Part shown: positions 27,570 to 37,286 of the stretch, piece by piece
How positions within the stretch are numbered: position 1 is the stretch's first letter
How the letters are laid out: the number at the start of each line of letters is the position of its first letter
Origin: UBA721 sp002705165
Lineage (GTDB): Bacteria; Planctomycetota; Planctomycetia; Pirellulales; Pirellulaceae
Reading direction: 5' to 3'
Length of the DNA stretch: 64,000 bases
NCBI GenBank assembly: GCA_045565995.1
Contig: JBJLEF010000001.1
Location: 1,116,001 to 1,180,000, forward strand
Program-made: the position numbers and the translations under genes
The notes under the pieces: generated by a model
Seen by the model: only the letters and a program-made list of their open reading frames with translations
Told to the model about the DNA's origin: nothing
The model's database searches: none

Positions 27570-29126
27570 GTGAACGTAGAAATCTCCGCTATTATCAACC
27601 TGCTCTCGCAACCTCCATCGCATCAGCGATGGCCGGTGGCAGTCGAAACGTGGTTTAGCGGTTGTGAGCACCACGAACTCTCTGAACTTGTCGGCGCTTT
27701 GCAGCAGCAGGAGCCACCTCTTCCGACGGACCCGGAGGAGACCAATTGGGGGCGACTATTCGAGCATATGCTGCAGCGTCAACGTACCGATCTCGCCGCT
27801 GAACAAAGCATGATAGCGCCGTCGGTAAAGGAACTCTCTGAACTCTATGAATTTCTTGGCCCGGCAAGTCGGGTGCGGCACTTATTACTTGCTTTACTTG
27901 CTCAACGTTCGGATTCATTGAGCATTGAAGAGCTGCTTTCCTTGCTTATCGAAAGTCCGCCGATTGAAGTAAGTGGAGTAGCGATCGCCTTAAGTCCGTT
28001 TTTACAATCCGACACAGACTGGGACCTGTTGTTTCCGAGATTGTTTCAGGCACTATCGCATCCAGTAGCAGCCTCAGCTATTCTCGACTTGTCAAACTTC
28101 ATTACTCGACAAGGAAAAGTACCACAGCATCCAGCGGTCGGATTAGTAGATCAGTTAGAGCAATTACTTAAGGGAGTGGTAAATCAGCTGGCAAGTATTG
28201 AAGATGGCTCCATCACGAAGACGGCGGTCAATCTTACCCCTGAAGATATTGCTTCCCAGGTTAATGAAGGTATTGCATTAGCCTCGGCTTTATGTGATGC
28301 GATTGCTCTGATTGGAGATATAGATAAAACAGCCGCATTGTTTCAGGCAATGGACCTCGCTCATCGCCGGATACAGGCAGAAGCCGCCGCCGCACTTGTA
28401 AGACTAGGTGTTGAAGCAGGGTCTCAGCGATTAGGCGGCCTGGCCGAGGAGCCAAGTGTTCGTTTGCGAGTTCTCGCTTACGCGGAAGAACTCGGCGTGC
28501 TCAGTGAAATTGCTAGCCAACACCAATCGTTAGAAGCCCGAGCGGAAGGGACGTTGGCACTCCATTTAGCAGAGCCCCATGTGATGGGGCTGCCACCTAC
28601 TAAGTTGGAGATCTATGACCATTCACAAAGGCACTGGCCCGGATTTGAAGAAGCTCAGGATTGCTTCTTATTTAAGTATGAGTATTCACTGGGCGGCGAG
28701 CCATTTTGCAATATTGGTATAGGAGCACCGGAAGTATTAAGTTCTGGTACCGATCTTACCCGATTTTCCGTGGATGATTTGTATGCATACTTTGCCGGAA
28801 AGATTGTTTCGCATACGGATATTTTTGAGATGTCCGCTGATGATCTTGATTCGCAAGCTCAGGTCAAGGCGACTCGATACCAGCAGCTTTTACGGGAAGC
28901 TGGGTACGAAGAGGTGTCACCGATTACCTTTGGCTTCTTCTTTGAACATCAGGCACTAGCCGTGACCGCTCGCAAAGGCGACCAGTTTGGCGTTGGTGTT
29001 ATTGATGATACCGGCATCCTGTGGTTTGCTCATACATCGATGGAACGCGCAATGACTGCCGACGACGCTCACGATATTTACAAAGGGCGCAAACTATTTG
29101 AATCCTTTGAGACTCTCGCGGAATAA
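27570..29126 (+). CDS. Unknown 518-aa helical-repeat protein
   Basis: Not recognised. The GTG at 27570 is the first usable start. Residues ~90-340 are Leu/Ala-rich helical pairs resembling HEAT-type repeats (for example SHPVAASAILDLSNFI and AHRRIQAEAAAALVRLGVEAG). The last ~165 residues form a different, mixed domain with FKYEYSLGGEPFCNIGIGAPEV and DQFGVGVIDDTGILWFAHTSM. There is no signal peptide or membrane segment, so it is probably cytoplasmic. It starts after a terminator and ends 4 nt before the thioredoxin-like gene. Confidence 0.78.
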   Translation: MNVEISAIINLLSQPPSHQRWPVAVETWFSGCEHHELSELVGALQQQEPPLPTDPEETNWGRLFEHMLQRQRTDLAAEQSMIAPSVKELSELYEFLGPASRVRHLLLALLAQRSDSLSIEELLSLLIESPPIEVSGVAIALSPFLQSDTDWDLLFPRLFQALSHPVAASAILDLSNFITRQGKVPQHPAVGLVDQLEQLLKGVVNQLASIEDGSITKTAVNLTPEDIASQVNEGIALASALCDAIALIGDIDKTAALFQAMDLAHRRIQAEAAAALVRLGVEAGSQRLGGLAEEPSVRLRVLAYAEELGVLSEIASQHQSLEARAEGTLALHLAEPHVMGLPPTKLEIYDHSQRHWPGFEEAQDCFLFKYEYSLGGEPFCNIGIGAPEVLSSGTDLTRFSVDDLYAYFAGKIVSHTDIFEMSADDLDSQAQVKATRYQQLLREAGYEEVSPITFGFFFEHQALAVTARKGDQFGVGVIDDTGILWFAHTSMERAMTADDAHDIYKGRKLFESFETLAE

Positions 29127-29130
29127 GTTG

Positions 29131-29691
29131 ATGAACTGCGAAGTACAGGAGACCGAAGAAAATATTTCTGACGCCAGGTTTAGTTCGAAAAGTCCGCTGC
29201 GGATCCTTGTGCCAACGTTGGCTGTTCTGCTTGGCCTGCTCGTTTATCAGAGCTTTCGGCCTACCGAGTATGATGAATTTATAGGCCAGAATTTTGATTA
29301 CAGCGGTGTAAGTTATACAGGTAAAGTTATTAACAGGGAGAGTCTTCGGGGGTCTGTTGTGGTAGTAAACTTTTGGGCAACATACTGCCCATTTTGCTTG
29401 GAAGACATAGAGCACTTGAAAGAGCTTCAGCAAGAACTTCGTCATCATGACTTCAAGATTCTCGGTATTACTTCGGATACGCGGGAATCACTCAATGACT
29501 TTTTTCAAGCGAGGGAGACTTTGCCATGGCCATCGCTTTATGGACGTGACGCAGCTAGTTTGGGGAAAACCTATAAAGTATCGACGATTCCCCGGGTTAT
29601 GTTGTTGGATCGTGACGGCACAATTATTGCTGTCGCCAGAGGAATTAATGATATAAAAAGCCGCCTGTTGGAGATGGTCTACAATGGTTGA
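29131..29691 (+). CDS. Membrane-anchored TlpA-like thioredoxin-fold protein
   Basis: 186 aa. One N-terminal membrane helix (about 25-42, ILVPTLAVLLGLLVYQ) anchors a TlpA/AhpC-type thioredoxin domain outside the cytoplasm. The redox motif is NFWATYCPFCLEDIEHL (Cys-Pro-Phe-Cys), followed by the TIPRVMLLDRDG cis-proline segment. Such proteins reduce disulfides in exported proteins, including apocytochrome c before haem attachment. That would fit the CxxCH proteins nearby, but the link is inference. The ATG at 29131 is chosen; the frame is open further upstream into the previous gene. Confidence 0.87.
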   Translation: MNCEVQETEENISDARFSSKSPLRILVPTLAVLLGLLVYQSFRPTEYDEFIGQNFDYSGVSYTGKVINRESLRGSVVVVNFWATYCPFCLEDIEHLKELQQELRHHDFKILGITSDTRESLNDFFQARETLPWPSLYGRDAASLGKTYKVSTIPRVMLLDRDGTIIAVARGINDIKSRLLEMVYNG

Positions 29692-29760
29692 CATTCTCAG
29701 CAAACCGGTTTGCCGTTAGGCTATAGAGAACACTGAATAAAAATTAAATTTGAGACGTGA

Positions 29761-31035
29761 ATGAATAAGCCGAAAAAGCAAGAAGAGACAACTAGTAGTG
29801 CCATGCAGTCGGAAGTCGGCTTTGCGGATATGGATCTGACCGACGAGATGATGAAAGCTCTCGAGCGGGCAGGTTATGAATTGCCCTCGCCAGTTCAGGC
29901 AGGTGTTATTCCACCAGCGTTGGATGGGCTGGATGTTATGGGACAAGCTCAGACCGGTACCGGAAAGACAGCAGCTTTTGCTATTCCAATTTTGGAACAA
30001 TTAGCACCCCGTGAAGAGATCTCGAGTGTTCAGGCGTTAGTTCTGGTACCTACTCGTGAGCTGGCAGTTCAAGTTCGGAATGAATTTGAAAAGCTAGCTT
30101 ACTTCATGGACATCAAAACAGCGGCTATTTATGGTGGACATTCGATTAAGAAGCAAATCGAGGAATTAAAGCGAGGCGTTCAGGTGGTTGTCGGTACACC
30201 AGGACGTGTGCTTGATCATATCCGCCGCAAGACACTCGATCTGCGCGAAGCCTGGTGTGTCACGCTTGATGAAGCTGACCGCATGCTGGATATTGGTTTC
30301 CGTCCCGACATCGAACGAATCCTTAGTAGTATTTCTCGCAAAGATCGTCAGACGTTATTGTTGAGTGCAACGGTGCCCCCTTCGATTGAGCGGCTGGCCA
30401 CGCGTTATATGCAAGAACCAACCGTACTTGATTTTTCTAAAGATGCTGTTTCAGGTGATAGCATCGAGCAGTATTACTTTTCAGTAGATAAAGCTAAGAA
30501 AAATGAGTTACTCCAGCGACTCATTAAGCGCGATGAACCTGAACAGGCGATTGTTTTTTGCCGCACGAGGCGTGGTACTGACAAGCTGGCCAAGAGATTA
30601 AAAGAAACGTTTCCGAATGTTGGCTGCATTCATGGCGACATGAATCAGTCGGTACGAGACCGGGTGATGAAGAAATTTCGCGAGGAGCGACTTAAGGTTT
30701 TAGTTGCCACGGACGTTGTGGGTCGAGGAATCGATGTAAGTACCATTTCCCATATTATCAACTTTGATACACCGGAAGATTGCGATGACTATGTACATCG
30801 TATTGGCCGGACCGGGCGAATGGGGAAAGAAGGCGTTGCCTACACTTTTGTATCTGAAGACGATGGTGAATTGCTAACCCGTATTGAAGTTCGCATCAAC
30901 CAACTGCTCGAACAGGTCTATATGGAAGGTATGGAATTGAAACGCGAAGTTAAACAGGATATCAAGCCTGAACGATTGGCCGCGGTTGCAGCAATGCGTG
31001 GTCGGGGGCCGAAAAAACATCGTCGGAGATTATAA
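29761..31035 (+). CDS. DEAD-box RNA helicase (RhlE/CsdA-like)
   Basis: ATP-dependent RNA unwinding, probably in ribosome assembly or RNA decay. 424 aa with the complete motif set: Q motif region (YELPSPVQ), AQTGTGKT, PTRELAVQ, TPGRVLDH, DEADRML, SAT, DVVGRGIDV and HRIGRTGRMG. It has a short basic C-terminal tail (GRGPKKHRRRL) for RNA contact. The next gene begins 1 nt after its stop. Confidence 0.95.
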   Translation: MNKPKKQEETTSSAMQSEVGFADMDLTDEMMKALERAGYELPSPVQAGVIPPALDGLDVMGQAQTGTGKTAAFAIPILEQLAPREEISSVQALVLVPTRELAVQVRNEFEKLAYFMDIKTAAIYGGHSIKKQIEELKRGVQVVVGTPGRVLDHIRRKTLDLREAWCVTLDEADRMLDIGFRPDIERILSSISRKDRQTLLLSATVPPSIERLATRYMQEPTVLDFSKDAVSGDSIEQYYFSVDKAKKNELLQRLIKRDEPEQAIVFCRTRRGTDKLAKRLKETFPNVGCIHGDMNQSVRDRVMKKFREERLKVLVATDVVGRGIDVSTISHIINFDTPEDCDDYVHRIGRTGRMGKEGVAYTFVSEDDGELLTRIEVRINQLLEQVYMEGMELKREVKQDIKPERLAAVAAMRGRGPKKHRRRL

Positions 31036-31036
31036 G

Positions 31037-32632
31037 ATGAATCAACGGTTCCAATCATTTGAAAGCCTGCTTGGGCTGTTGGAACCGGGGACTTGTCTCG
31101 CATTTCTGCTGCTAATGGTGGTAGGTTGCGATTCGACGGAAACGGCTGTTTCGGATCATCCATCTAACGCGGCCTCTCAACAGCAGAATCAAGACGTCAC
31201 GGATGTTCCACACTCAAATACCAACGACACAACTGCGTCTCAGCAGTCTTCCGAGAGCCAGGAAGACAATATGTCCGGTGAACTTTCCACAGAGCCGATT
31301 CCGCCTCCGCCTGAAGGTCAAGTAAAAGCATCGCCATTGCCCGTCCAATTCCAGGGGCCCGATGCCACCGCCAGAGAACTAAAAGTTGATCCTGAGCGGC
31401 TCAAGGCCAATGGAATTAGAACGCTCACCGGCAAGAACCTTATTCTGCATACAGACATTCCGTTAGATGAAGAACTTCGCAGCTGGCCGGTTATTTTTGA
31501 AAAGGCGGTAGAACAGTTTTGTTCTTATTTTGATGTCGATGGTGTCAAAGTGAAACAATGGCAGGTGAGAGCCTGTGTTATTCAGGATATGACAAAATTC
31601 AAAAACGCCGGTTTGCTGCCTCAGGCGTTACCTGAATTCCAGCATGGTTACGCATTAGGTGATCGGATTTTCCTTAAGGAACAACCAAGTGAATACTACC
31701 GTCGTCATTTGTTGATTCATGAGGGCGTACATTCCTTTATGCTCCATTTCTTTCACGGGAGCGGCCCTCCATGGTACATGGAGGGTATGGCCGAGATGTT
31801 GGCAACGCACCAGTGGGTTGGGCAGCAATTGAAGCTTCGCAGTTTCCCGGCAGACAGGACGGCAGTACCATTCTGGGGTCGTGTGAAAATCATCAAAGAT
31901 GATGTGGCGCTCCGCAAAGGAAAGATGATTGAAGAGGTGATGCAATATGGGAGTAATGCTCATCTCGACGTGGAAGCCTATGGGTGGAGTTGGGCAGCCA
32001 CGACGTTTCTGGACCGACACCCGGAATTCCAGACAACGTTCCGTCGACAGGTTCAAAAAGCAGGTGACTCATCGCCGCAGTTTTCGCTCGATCTAATTCA
32101 GGCATATGGTGATAAATGGCTGCGAGTTCGCCAGCAATGGCAGCTGTTTATCATGAATATGGAATATGGCTATGACCTTGTTCGGGAGGCGATTGATGAT
32201 GTTGAAGTAAGGTCATACGCTGAACTGCCGGAGGAGCAGGCGATTCAGGTTCAAGCTGATCGAGGTTGGCAGTCGACCGGATTAGCCGTAACCAAAGGGA
32301 TGAACATCCAGCTGGCAGCTAGTGGGCGATTTGTAATCCACCAGGAAAAAGATCAAGCAGGACAGGCAGTAGATCCATGGGAATCAGAGCCAGACGGAAT
32401 CACAATTCAGTATTACAAAGGTAATCCGCTGGGTAAATTGTTGATCGCTGTCGACAATTTAAATCAGACGGGGCTCACAGGATTAGTATCTTATGCCGCG
32501 ATAGGTGGTGGTGGAGAAATTGAGATTCCTTATGATGGTGTACTCTACCTGCGTGTAAATGACTCGCCTGCCGAGTTACATGATAATCGCGGCGAGATTG
32601 AAGTTAAGTTATCGTTGATGGGGGAGAATTAA
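31037..32632 (+). CDS. Putative HExxH metallopeptidase lipoprotein
   Basis: 531 aa. A lipobox VVGC (Cys33 with the ATG at 31037) follows a hydrophobic N-terminus, then a Ser/Gln/Asn-rich tether to ~110. The zinc-peptidase motif IHEGVHSF (His228, Glu229, His232) is followed by WYMEGMAEML (Glu249 or Glu253), a gluzincin-like arrangement. The C-terminal ~110 residues look beta-rich. It is reminiscent of DUF1570-type peptidases of planctomycetes, but the family is not certain. The start is 1 nt after the helicase stop, suggesting co-transcription. Confidence 0.75.
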   Translation: MNQRFQSFESLLGLLEPGTCLAFLLLMVVGCDSTETAVSDHPSNAASQQQNQDVTDVPHSNTNDTTASQQSSESQEDNMSGELSTEPIPPPPEGQVKASPLPVQFQGPDATARELKVDPERLKANGIRTLTGKNLILHTDIPLDEELRSWPVIFEKAVEQFCSYFDVDGVKVKQWQVRACVIQDMTKFKNAGLLPQALPEFQHGYALGDRIFLKEQPSEYYRRHLLIHEGVHSFMLHFFHGSGPPWYMEGMAEMLATHQWVGQQLKLRSFPADRTAVPFWGRVKIIKDDVALRKGKMIEEVMQYGSNAHLDVEAYGWSWAATTFLDRHPEFQTTFRRQVQKAGDSSPQFSLDLIQAYGDKWLRVRQQWQLFIMNMEYGYDLVREAIDDVEVRSYAELPEEQAIQVQADRGWQSTGLAVTKGMNIQLAASGRFVIHQEKDQAGQAVDPWESEPDGITIQYYKGNPLGKLLIAVDNLNQTGLTGLVSYAAIGGGGEIEIPYDGVLYLRVNDSPAELHDNRGEIEVKLSLMGEN

Positions 32633-32745
32633 AGATTTGGGCTTTAACCCGATTGACGATTAGCGACTTGGATTCAACAATTTGATAAAGAAGCGGCCCC
32701 AGTCGGCCTCACGTATCTGTAAACGAAGATTTGGTTAAACAACCT

Positions 32746-33990
32746 ATGAGTATACTGCAGTCACAAGACCCAGCTGTTTTCGCCTCCATTCAAGCAGAAG
32801 AAGTTCGTCAACGCTCGGGGCTGGAGTTGATAGCCAGCGAAAACTATACGAGTCGCGCAGTGATGGAAGCTTGCGGCAGCGTATTAACGAACAAATATGC
32901 GGAAGGTTATCCTGGTCGCCGTTACTACGGCGGTTGTGTGCACGTTGATACTGCCGAAACCATTGCGATTGACCGAGCGAAGGAGCTGTTTGATGCCCAG
33001 GCGGTTAACGTTCAGCCGCATTCGGGCTCACAGGCAAACACCGCGGTTTACCTATCCTGTTTAGAGCATGGAGATAAAGTCCTTGGGCTAGATCTTGCGC
33101 ACGGTGGACACCTGACACATGGAATGCATCTAAATGTATCCGGCATTTTATACGACTTTGTCAGTTATGGCGTCGATCCGGAAACTCACAGGTTAGATAT
33201 GGAGCAGGTTGCAAGTTTAGCGAAAGAACACAAGCCGAAGTTAATCGTTGCGGGTGCGAGTGCCTACCCTCGTGAAATACCTCACGAACGGTTTGCGGAA
33301 ATTGCAGAAGATGTTGGTGCAAAACTCTTGGTCGACATGGCACACTACGCTGGTTTAGTAGCAGCTGGAGTTCATCATAACCCTGTCGATTGTGCAGATT
33401 TTGTGACAACAACCACTCATAAAACCCTTCGTGGTCCTCGCGGTGGAATGGTGATGAGTAAAGCAGAACATGCCAAAGGGATTAATCGCAGCGTGTTTCC
33501 GGGACTGCAGGGCGGGCCTTTGATGCACATTATTGCCGGCAAAGCTATTTGCTTTGGTGAAGCACTAACCGATGACTTCAAAGCTTATGGGCAACAGGTG
33601 GTCGACAATGCGAAAGCACTAGCGGATGCACTCATGTCAGCGGGGTTGACATTAGTAAGTGGCGGAACCGACAACCATCTGATGCTGGTCAATGTTTTTG
33701 CATCACTGGGTCTCGGAGGTCGGGCCGCGGAAGAAATCCTGGATCAATGTGGTGTTACCACGAATAAGAACATGTTGCCATTCGATGAGCGCAAGCCAAA
33801 CGATCCATCTGGTGTCCGTATTGGAACACCAGCCTTGACCAGTCGTGGCATGGGTGTAGATGAGATGGTTGCCGTTGGTAACTGGATAGCGACCGCTTTA
33901 AAGAGTCCTGAGGACTCTGCTTTGCATCAGACCATCAAAAATGAAGTGGCGGCGCTGTGTGATCAATTCCCTGTCCCCGCCGATCAGTAA
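32746..33990 (+). CDS. glyA: Serine hydroxymethyltransferase
   Basis: PLP enzyme interconverting serine and glycine and supplying 5,10-methylene-tetrahydrofolate. 414 aa from the ATG at 32746; an in-frame TTG 15 nt upstream is less likely. Motifs are LELIASENYTSRAVMEA, NKYAEGYPGRRYYGG, HSGSQAN, and TTTTHKTLRGPRGG with the cofactor lysine Lys226. Length and all blocks match the bacterial family. Confidence 0.97.
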   Translation: MSILQSQDPAVFASIQAEEVRQRSGLELIASENYTSRAVMEACGSVLTNKYAEGYPGRRYYGGCVHVDTAETIAIDRAKELFDAQAVNVQPHSGSQANTAVYLSCLEHGDKVLGLDLAHGGHLTHGMHLNVSGILYDFVSYGVDPETHRLDMEQVASLAKEHKPKLIVAGASAYPREIPHERFAEIAEDVGAKLLVDMAHYAGLVAAGVHHNPVDCADFVTTTTHKTLRGPRGGMVMSKAEHAKGINRSVFPGLQGGPLMHIIAGKAICFGEALTDDFKAYGQQVVDNAKALADALMSAGLTLVSGGTDNHLMLVNVFASLGLGGRAAEEILDQCGVTTNKNMLPFDERKPNDPSGVRIGTPALTSRGMGVDEMVAVGNWIATALKSPEDSALHQTIKNEVAALCDQFPVPADQ

Positions 33991-34113
33991 CAAGTAATAT
34001 GGTCGTTTCTTTGTCGCACAGAATTAATATTTAGTACGATATAAGTGTTCCTCATTGGGTTCGAACTGAGTTCGTTGGGGATTTTAGAAACCACACGCCT
34101 TTGGGCAAAAACT

Positions 34114-34551
34114 ATGTCACAGACCAATCGAATTTTGATTGCTGACGATAATCAGGCTAATTGCGAACTATTGGATGCTTATTTAGCAGACCTGGATTGC
34201 GAAGTTGATTTCGCCAGCGACGGCCAGGAGACGCTCGATAAAGTTCAGTCATTTAATCCAGATCTCATTTTACTGGATATCATGATGCCCAAGTTTAATG
34301 GCTTTGAGGTTTGTCAGCAGGTCAAATCGAATCCAGAACATAGCGGTACGATGATTCTTATGGTGACTGCCTTGAACGAACGTGGAGATATTGAACGTGC
34401 CGTTCAGGCTGGCACGGATGATTTCCTTTCAAAACCCGTCAATCAAATTGAATTGGTGAAGCGAGTCGAGAACATGCTCAAGCTCAAGGGAGTGACGGAT
34501 GAAGTTGAGCGACTGCGAAAGTACATCGAAGAGATGGAGCAGCAACCTTAA
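34114..34551 (+). CDS. Single-domain response regulator (CheY-like)
   Basis: 145 aa receiver domain with no output domain. The acidic pocket ADDN (Asp11, Asp12), phospho-acceptor Asp55 in LLDIMMPKFNG, and the conserved Lys in FLSKPVN are all present. The start at 34114 puts the first beta strand at residues 6-10; the frame is open upstream but without a better start. The C-terminal ~25 residues form a charged helix. No histidine kinase gene lies nearby, so its partner is unknown. It is followed by the repeat protein gene. Confidence 0.92.
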   Translation: MSQTNRILIADDNQANCELLDAYLADLDCEVDFASDGQETLDKVQSFNPDLILLDIMMPKFNGFEVCQQVKSNPEHSGTMILMVTALNERGDIERAVQAGTDDFLSKPVNQIELVKRVENMLKLKGVTDEVERLRKYIEEMEQQP

Positions 34552-34587
34552 GGTCCACGCTTCCATGTTTTGAATAGACAAATTCAG

Positions 34588-36483
34588 ATGACCCAAACCA
34601 ACAATCATCGAATCAACGATGCAGCCAAGAGGAAACGCCAGTTTTTCTCCTGCTGGTGTTGTTTATTATTGACTGCCTGGAGTCTGTCGGTCACGATGGC
34701 TCAAGATGAGTTTGAAGCGAAGCGAACTCTAATTTCGGCATTGATCGAAAAACTGGGCGACAGTGATTTCACGACCCGCGAACTTGCTCAGAGCAGATTA
34801 AGAGAATTGGGACTTGTTGCATTCGATCAATTGCACGAGGCTCAGACTGACAATGATATCGAAGTTGCGAAACGTGCCACCTATCTGATCCGCAGTTTGC
34901 AGGTGCAATGGTCTCTGCGAACCGATGCTCCGGAAGTACGACGCTTGCTGTCAAAGTATGACGAGAAGAACCTTGTCGGACGCCGAAGCTTGATGGAACA
35001 GCTTGCTAGCTTGCCAGATACCAAAGGGCTCGAGGCGTTGAGTCGAATGGTGCGATTTGAATCTGATGGACGACAATCCCGTTATGCAGCCTTGCAATTA
35101 ATGAGGATGGCAGTCCCGGAATCAACGGAACAGGGGGAAGCCTTTGCGACTCGATTGCAGGAATTGCATGCACTTAGCTCCCGGACAGCAGCACGCTGGA
35201 TAGAGGCTTACTCGAAAAGTCTGATAGATGCCGAAGCTTCGCTATCGTTGTGGGATCAGATAACTCGCAAAGAGGAACAATTATTAACCACGTTTCCGGG
35301 TCGAACCAGTCGGGGATTGGTACGTGATTTGTTGCGACGACAATTCAGGTTGCTGCGTCAACTGGAACGGCAGGAAGAGGCGGCCGTCGTTGCTCGGCGA
35401 AGTGTTAATCTGCTGGACGGTTCGCGAGAACAACTGATCGAAGCGATCGATTGGTTCGCCAGTGAACAAAGTTGGATGTTTGCTGAAGTCATTGCCGACC
35501 GATTTCCCGTCGAGTTTCAGGAATATCCGGAACTGATGTATCGTCTGGCGGAGGCATTTTTGAAGGGGGGTGATGAAGAAAGAGCAAATCAACAAGCCGC
35601 TATCGCACTGGCCACTAACCCCGATGATCTGGATGCGCATATTGTAATCGCCTCTTTTTTGGCGAGTCGCCAACACCATAACTGGGCAATTGCTGAATAC
35701 CAGCAGGGTATTGAACAGGCCCCGCTAGCGTCCGAAGCGGGTGTTCGCATGAGAATACTGCTGGGCGAAATTTTTCATGATTTAGAACGGGATGGTGACG
35801 CAGGCTTAGTGTTTGAACCCGTGGTTGAAAATCGCGAAAATGAGGATCTTCAGCAATCGGTGATACGTTTTTATTCGCAGATGGAATCTTTTGTATCTAG
35901 GTATTGGTATTTTCGTGCCTGTGATCATGCCAGTCGTGAACAGTGGGATAAGCAACGCGAGTGTCTGGAGTCTGGATTTAATGAAGATCCGGATGATGGC
36001 GACATACTCATTGCGATGTATCGTTTCAAAGAGTCTGATAGAAAAGACGAGGATATACTAACACCTAATGGACTATTCCGAGCGAAGGCTTTGGATGCCA
36101 TTCAAGCGTCGGCGATTTCTTACGAAGACCAAATCAAAGCGCTTGAAATTAAGATTAAGAACACTTTGGATCGTCTGGAGAAGCAACGTTTACAGTGGGA
36201 TTTGGCTCGTGCATTGAACCAATATGCCTGGCTCGTCTGTAATACAACGGGTGACTATAAAAAAGCGGTGGATTACAGTGTGAAGTCATTGGAAATCCGA
36301 AACTGGGAGTCTGCAAGTTACCTCGATACTCTAGGGCATGCATATTTTGCCGCTAAAGACTTTGAGAACGCGGTCAAATATCAGCAGCAGGCTGTTGATA
36401 AAGACCCTGGCAGTCTAGGCATGCGTCGACAGTTGAAAGTATTCCAAACCGCCTTGAATCAACAGCGGGCTAATCAAGGTTAA
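34588..36483 (+). CDS. Exported TPR/helical-repeat protein
   Basis: 631 aa starting at the ATG at 34588 (an in-frame TTG at 34570 is possible). A signal peptide precedes a cleavage after TMAQ. An N-terminal HEAT-like region (~45-200, FTTRELAQSRLRELG) is followed by TPR-like helical pairs to the C-terminus, such as YLDTLGHAYFAAKDFENAVKYQQQAVDKDPGS. Repeat proteins of this kind usually scaffold complexes; the partner is unknown. A weak terminator-like hairpin with a T-tract follows at 36511-36533. Confidence 0.83.
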   Translation: MTQTNNHRINDAAKRKRQFFSCWCCLLLTAWSLSVTMAQDEFEAKRTLISALIEKLGDSDFTTRELAQSRLRELGLVAFDQLHEAQTDNDIEVAKRATYLIRSLQVQWSLRTDAPEVRRLLSKYDEKNLVGRRSLMEQLASLPDTKGLEALSRMVRFESDGRQSRYAALQLMRMAVPESTEQGEAFATRLQELHALSSRTAARWIEAYSKSLIDAEASLSLWDQITRKEEQLLTTFPGRTSRGLVRDLLRRQFRLLRQLERQEEAAVVARRSVNLLDGSREQLIEAIDWFASEQSWMFAEVIADRFPVEFQEYPELMYRLAEAFLKGGDEERANQQAAIALATNPDDLDAHIVIASFLASRQHHNWAIAEYQQGIEQAPLASEAGVRMRILLGEIFHDLERDGDAGLVFEPVVENRENEDLQQSVIRFYSQMESFVSRYWYFRACDHASREQWDKQRECLESGFNEDPDDGDILIAMYRFKESDRKDEDILTPNGLFRAKALDAIQASAISYEDQIKALEIKIKNTLDRLEKQRLQWDLARALNQYAWLVCNTTGDYKKAVDYSVKSLEIRNWESASYLDTLGHAYFAAKDFENAVKYQQQAVDKDPGSLGMRRQLKVFQTALNQQRANQG

Positions 36484-36510
36484 GTTTTTAACGGCATCGT
36501 AGATTGAGTT

Positions 36511-36533
36511 GGCTAAGCGAAGCCCGTCTTTTT
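36511..36533 (+). terminator. Weak terminator-like hairpin
   Basis: GGCT-AAGCGA-AGCC with a short 4-bp stem followed by CGTCTTTTT, 27 nt after the stop of the TPR-protein gene. The stem is short, so this is tentative. Confidence 0.3.
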
Positions 36534-36539
36534 AAGTGA

Positions 36540-37286
36540 ATGATCGTTTTGCCATCTGGTTTAACTAGCTACCTAGAAGAATCGAAAACACCTCTCTCAA
36601 ATTTGGTGTTTTATTTGCCGTGGCTCATCCTGTACGAATTTGGTTTGTGGCTGAGCGGCGATCCATACAGGAATCTTGCTGATACCTGGTTGCGCAATGT
36701 ATTACAGTGGGCAGGCTTCAGCCAATATCTCCTGCTTCCCCTTTTGTCGTGCGCCATCCTGCTTGGTTGGCATCATATCTCTAAACAGGCATGGAAAATT
36801 CATTGGCATTGTTTGCCGGGGATGTTTTTAGAGTGTGTAGCCTATGCAGTATTATTGATCTGTATTTTTCGTATGCAGCATGTGTTGGTGAGTGCGGTTG
36901 ATCAACTTGCCGATAGTCCAACGGCGGTAACTCTGGATACAGAAACAGCATGGTCTCCCAATGTGCACTTGTTGCTGATGTTGGTGGGAGCCGGGATTTA
37001 TGAGGAGCTCTTTTTCCGGTTGCTGTTGTTACCGGTCACAGTGTGGGCTTTATTACGGATTGAATTGAAGGACTGGTTTGCTTATACGCTGGGTGTCGTG
37101 CTGGTCAGCGTCGTGTTTGCCGCTGCTCATTCGATTGGAGCTGAGCAGAACTGGTTTACATTTGCCTTTCGGTTTTTGGTGGGCCTGATCTTAGGCTCGA
37201 TATTTTTGAAACGCGGATTTGGCGTCGCTGTCGGTGCTCATGCACTCTATAACGTTGCTGTTGCCTTACTATATTCAGTCCATTAA
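36540..37286 (+). CDS. CPBP-family intramembrane metalloprotease
   Basis: Also called the CAAX protease/bacteriocin-processing (ABI) family. 248 aa with about six to eight hydrophobic segments. The three family motifs are present: EELFFR (Glu155, Glu156, Arg160), AAAHS (His197) and GAHALYN (His234). Members cut membrane-embedded peptides; the substrate is unknown. Its TAA overlaps the stop codon of the convergent gene by two bases. Confidence 0.9.
   Translation: MIVLPSGLTSYLEESKTPLSNLVFYLPWLILYEFGLWLSGDPYRNLADTWLRNVLQWAGFSQYLLLPLLSCAILLGWHHISKQAWKIHWHCLPGMFLECVAYAVLLICIFRMQHVLVSAVDQLADSPTAVTLDTETAWSPNVHLLLMLVGAGIYEELFFRLLLLPVTVWALLRIELKDWFAYTLGVVLVSVVFAAAHSIGAEQNWFTFAFRFLVGLILGSIFLKRGFGVAVGAHALYNVAVALLYSVH

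Noticed and set aside
34057..34070. T-arm-like GGGTTCGAAC sequence, possible tRNA
   Set aside because: No acceptor stem, anticodon arm or D-arm can be formed around it.
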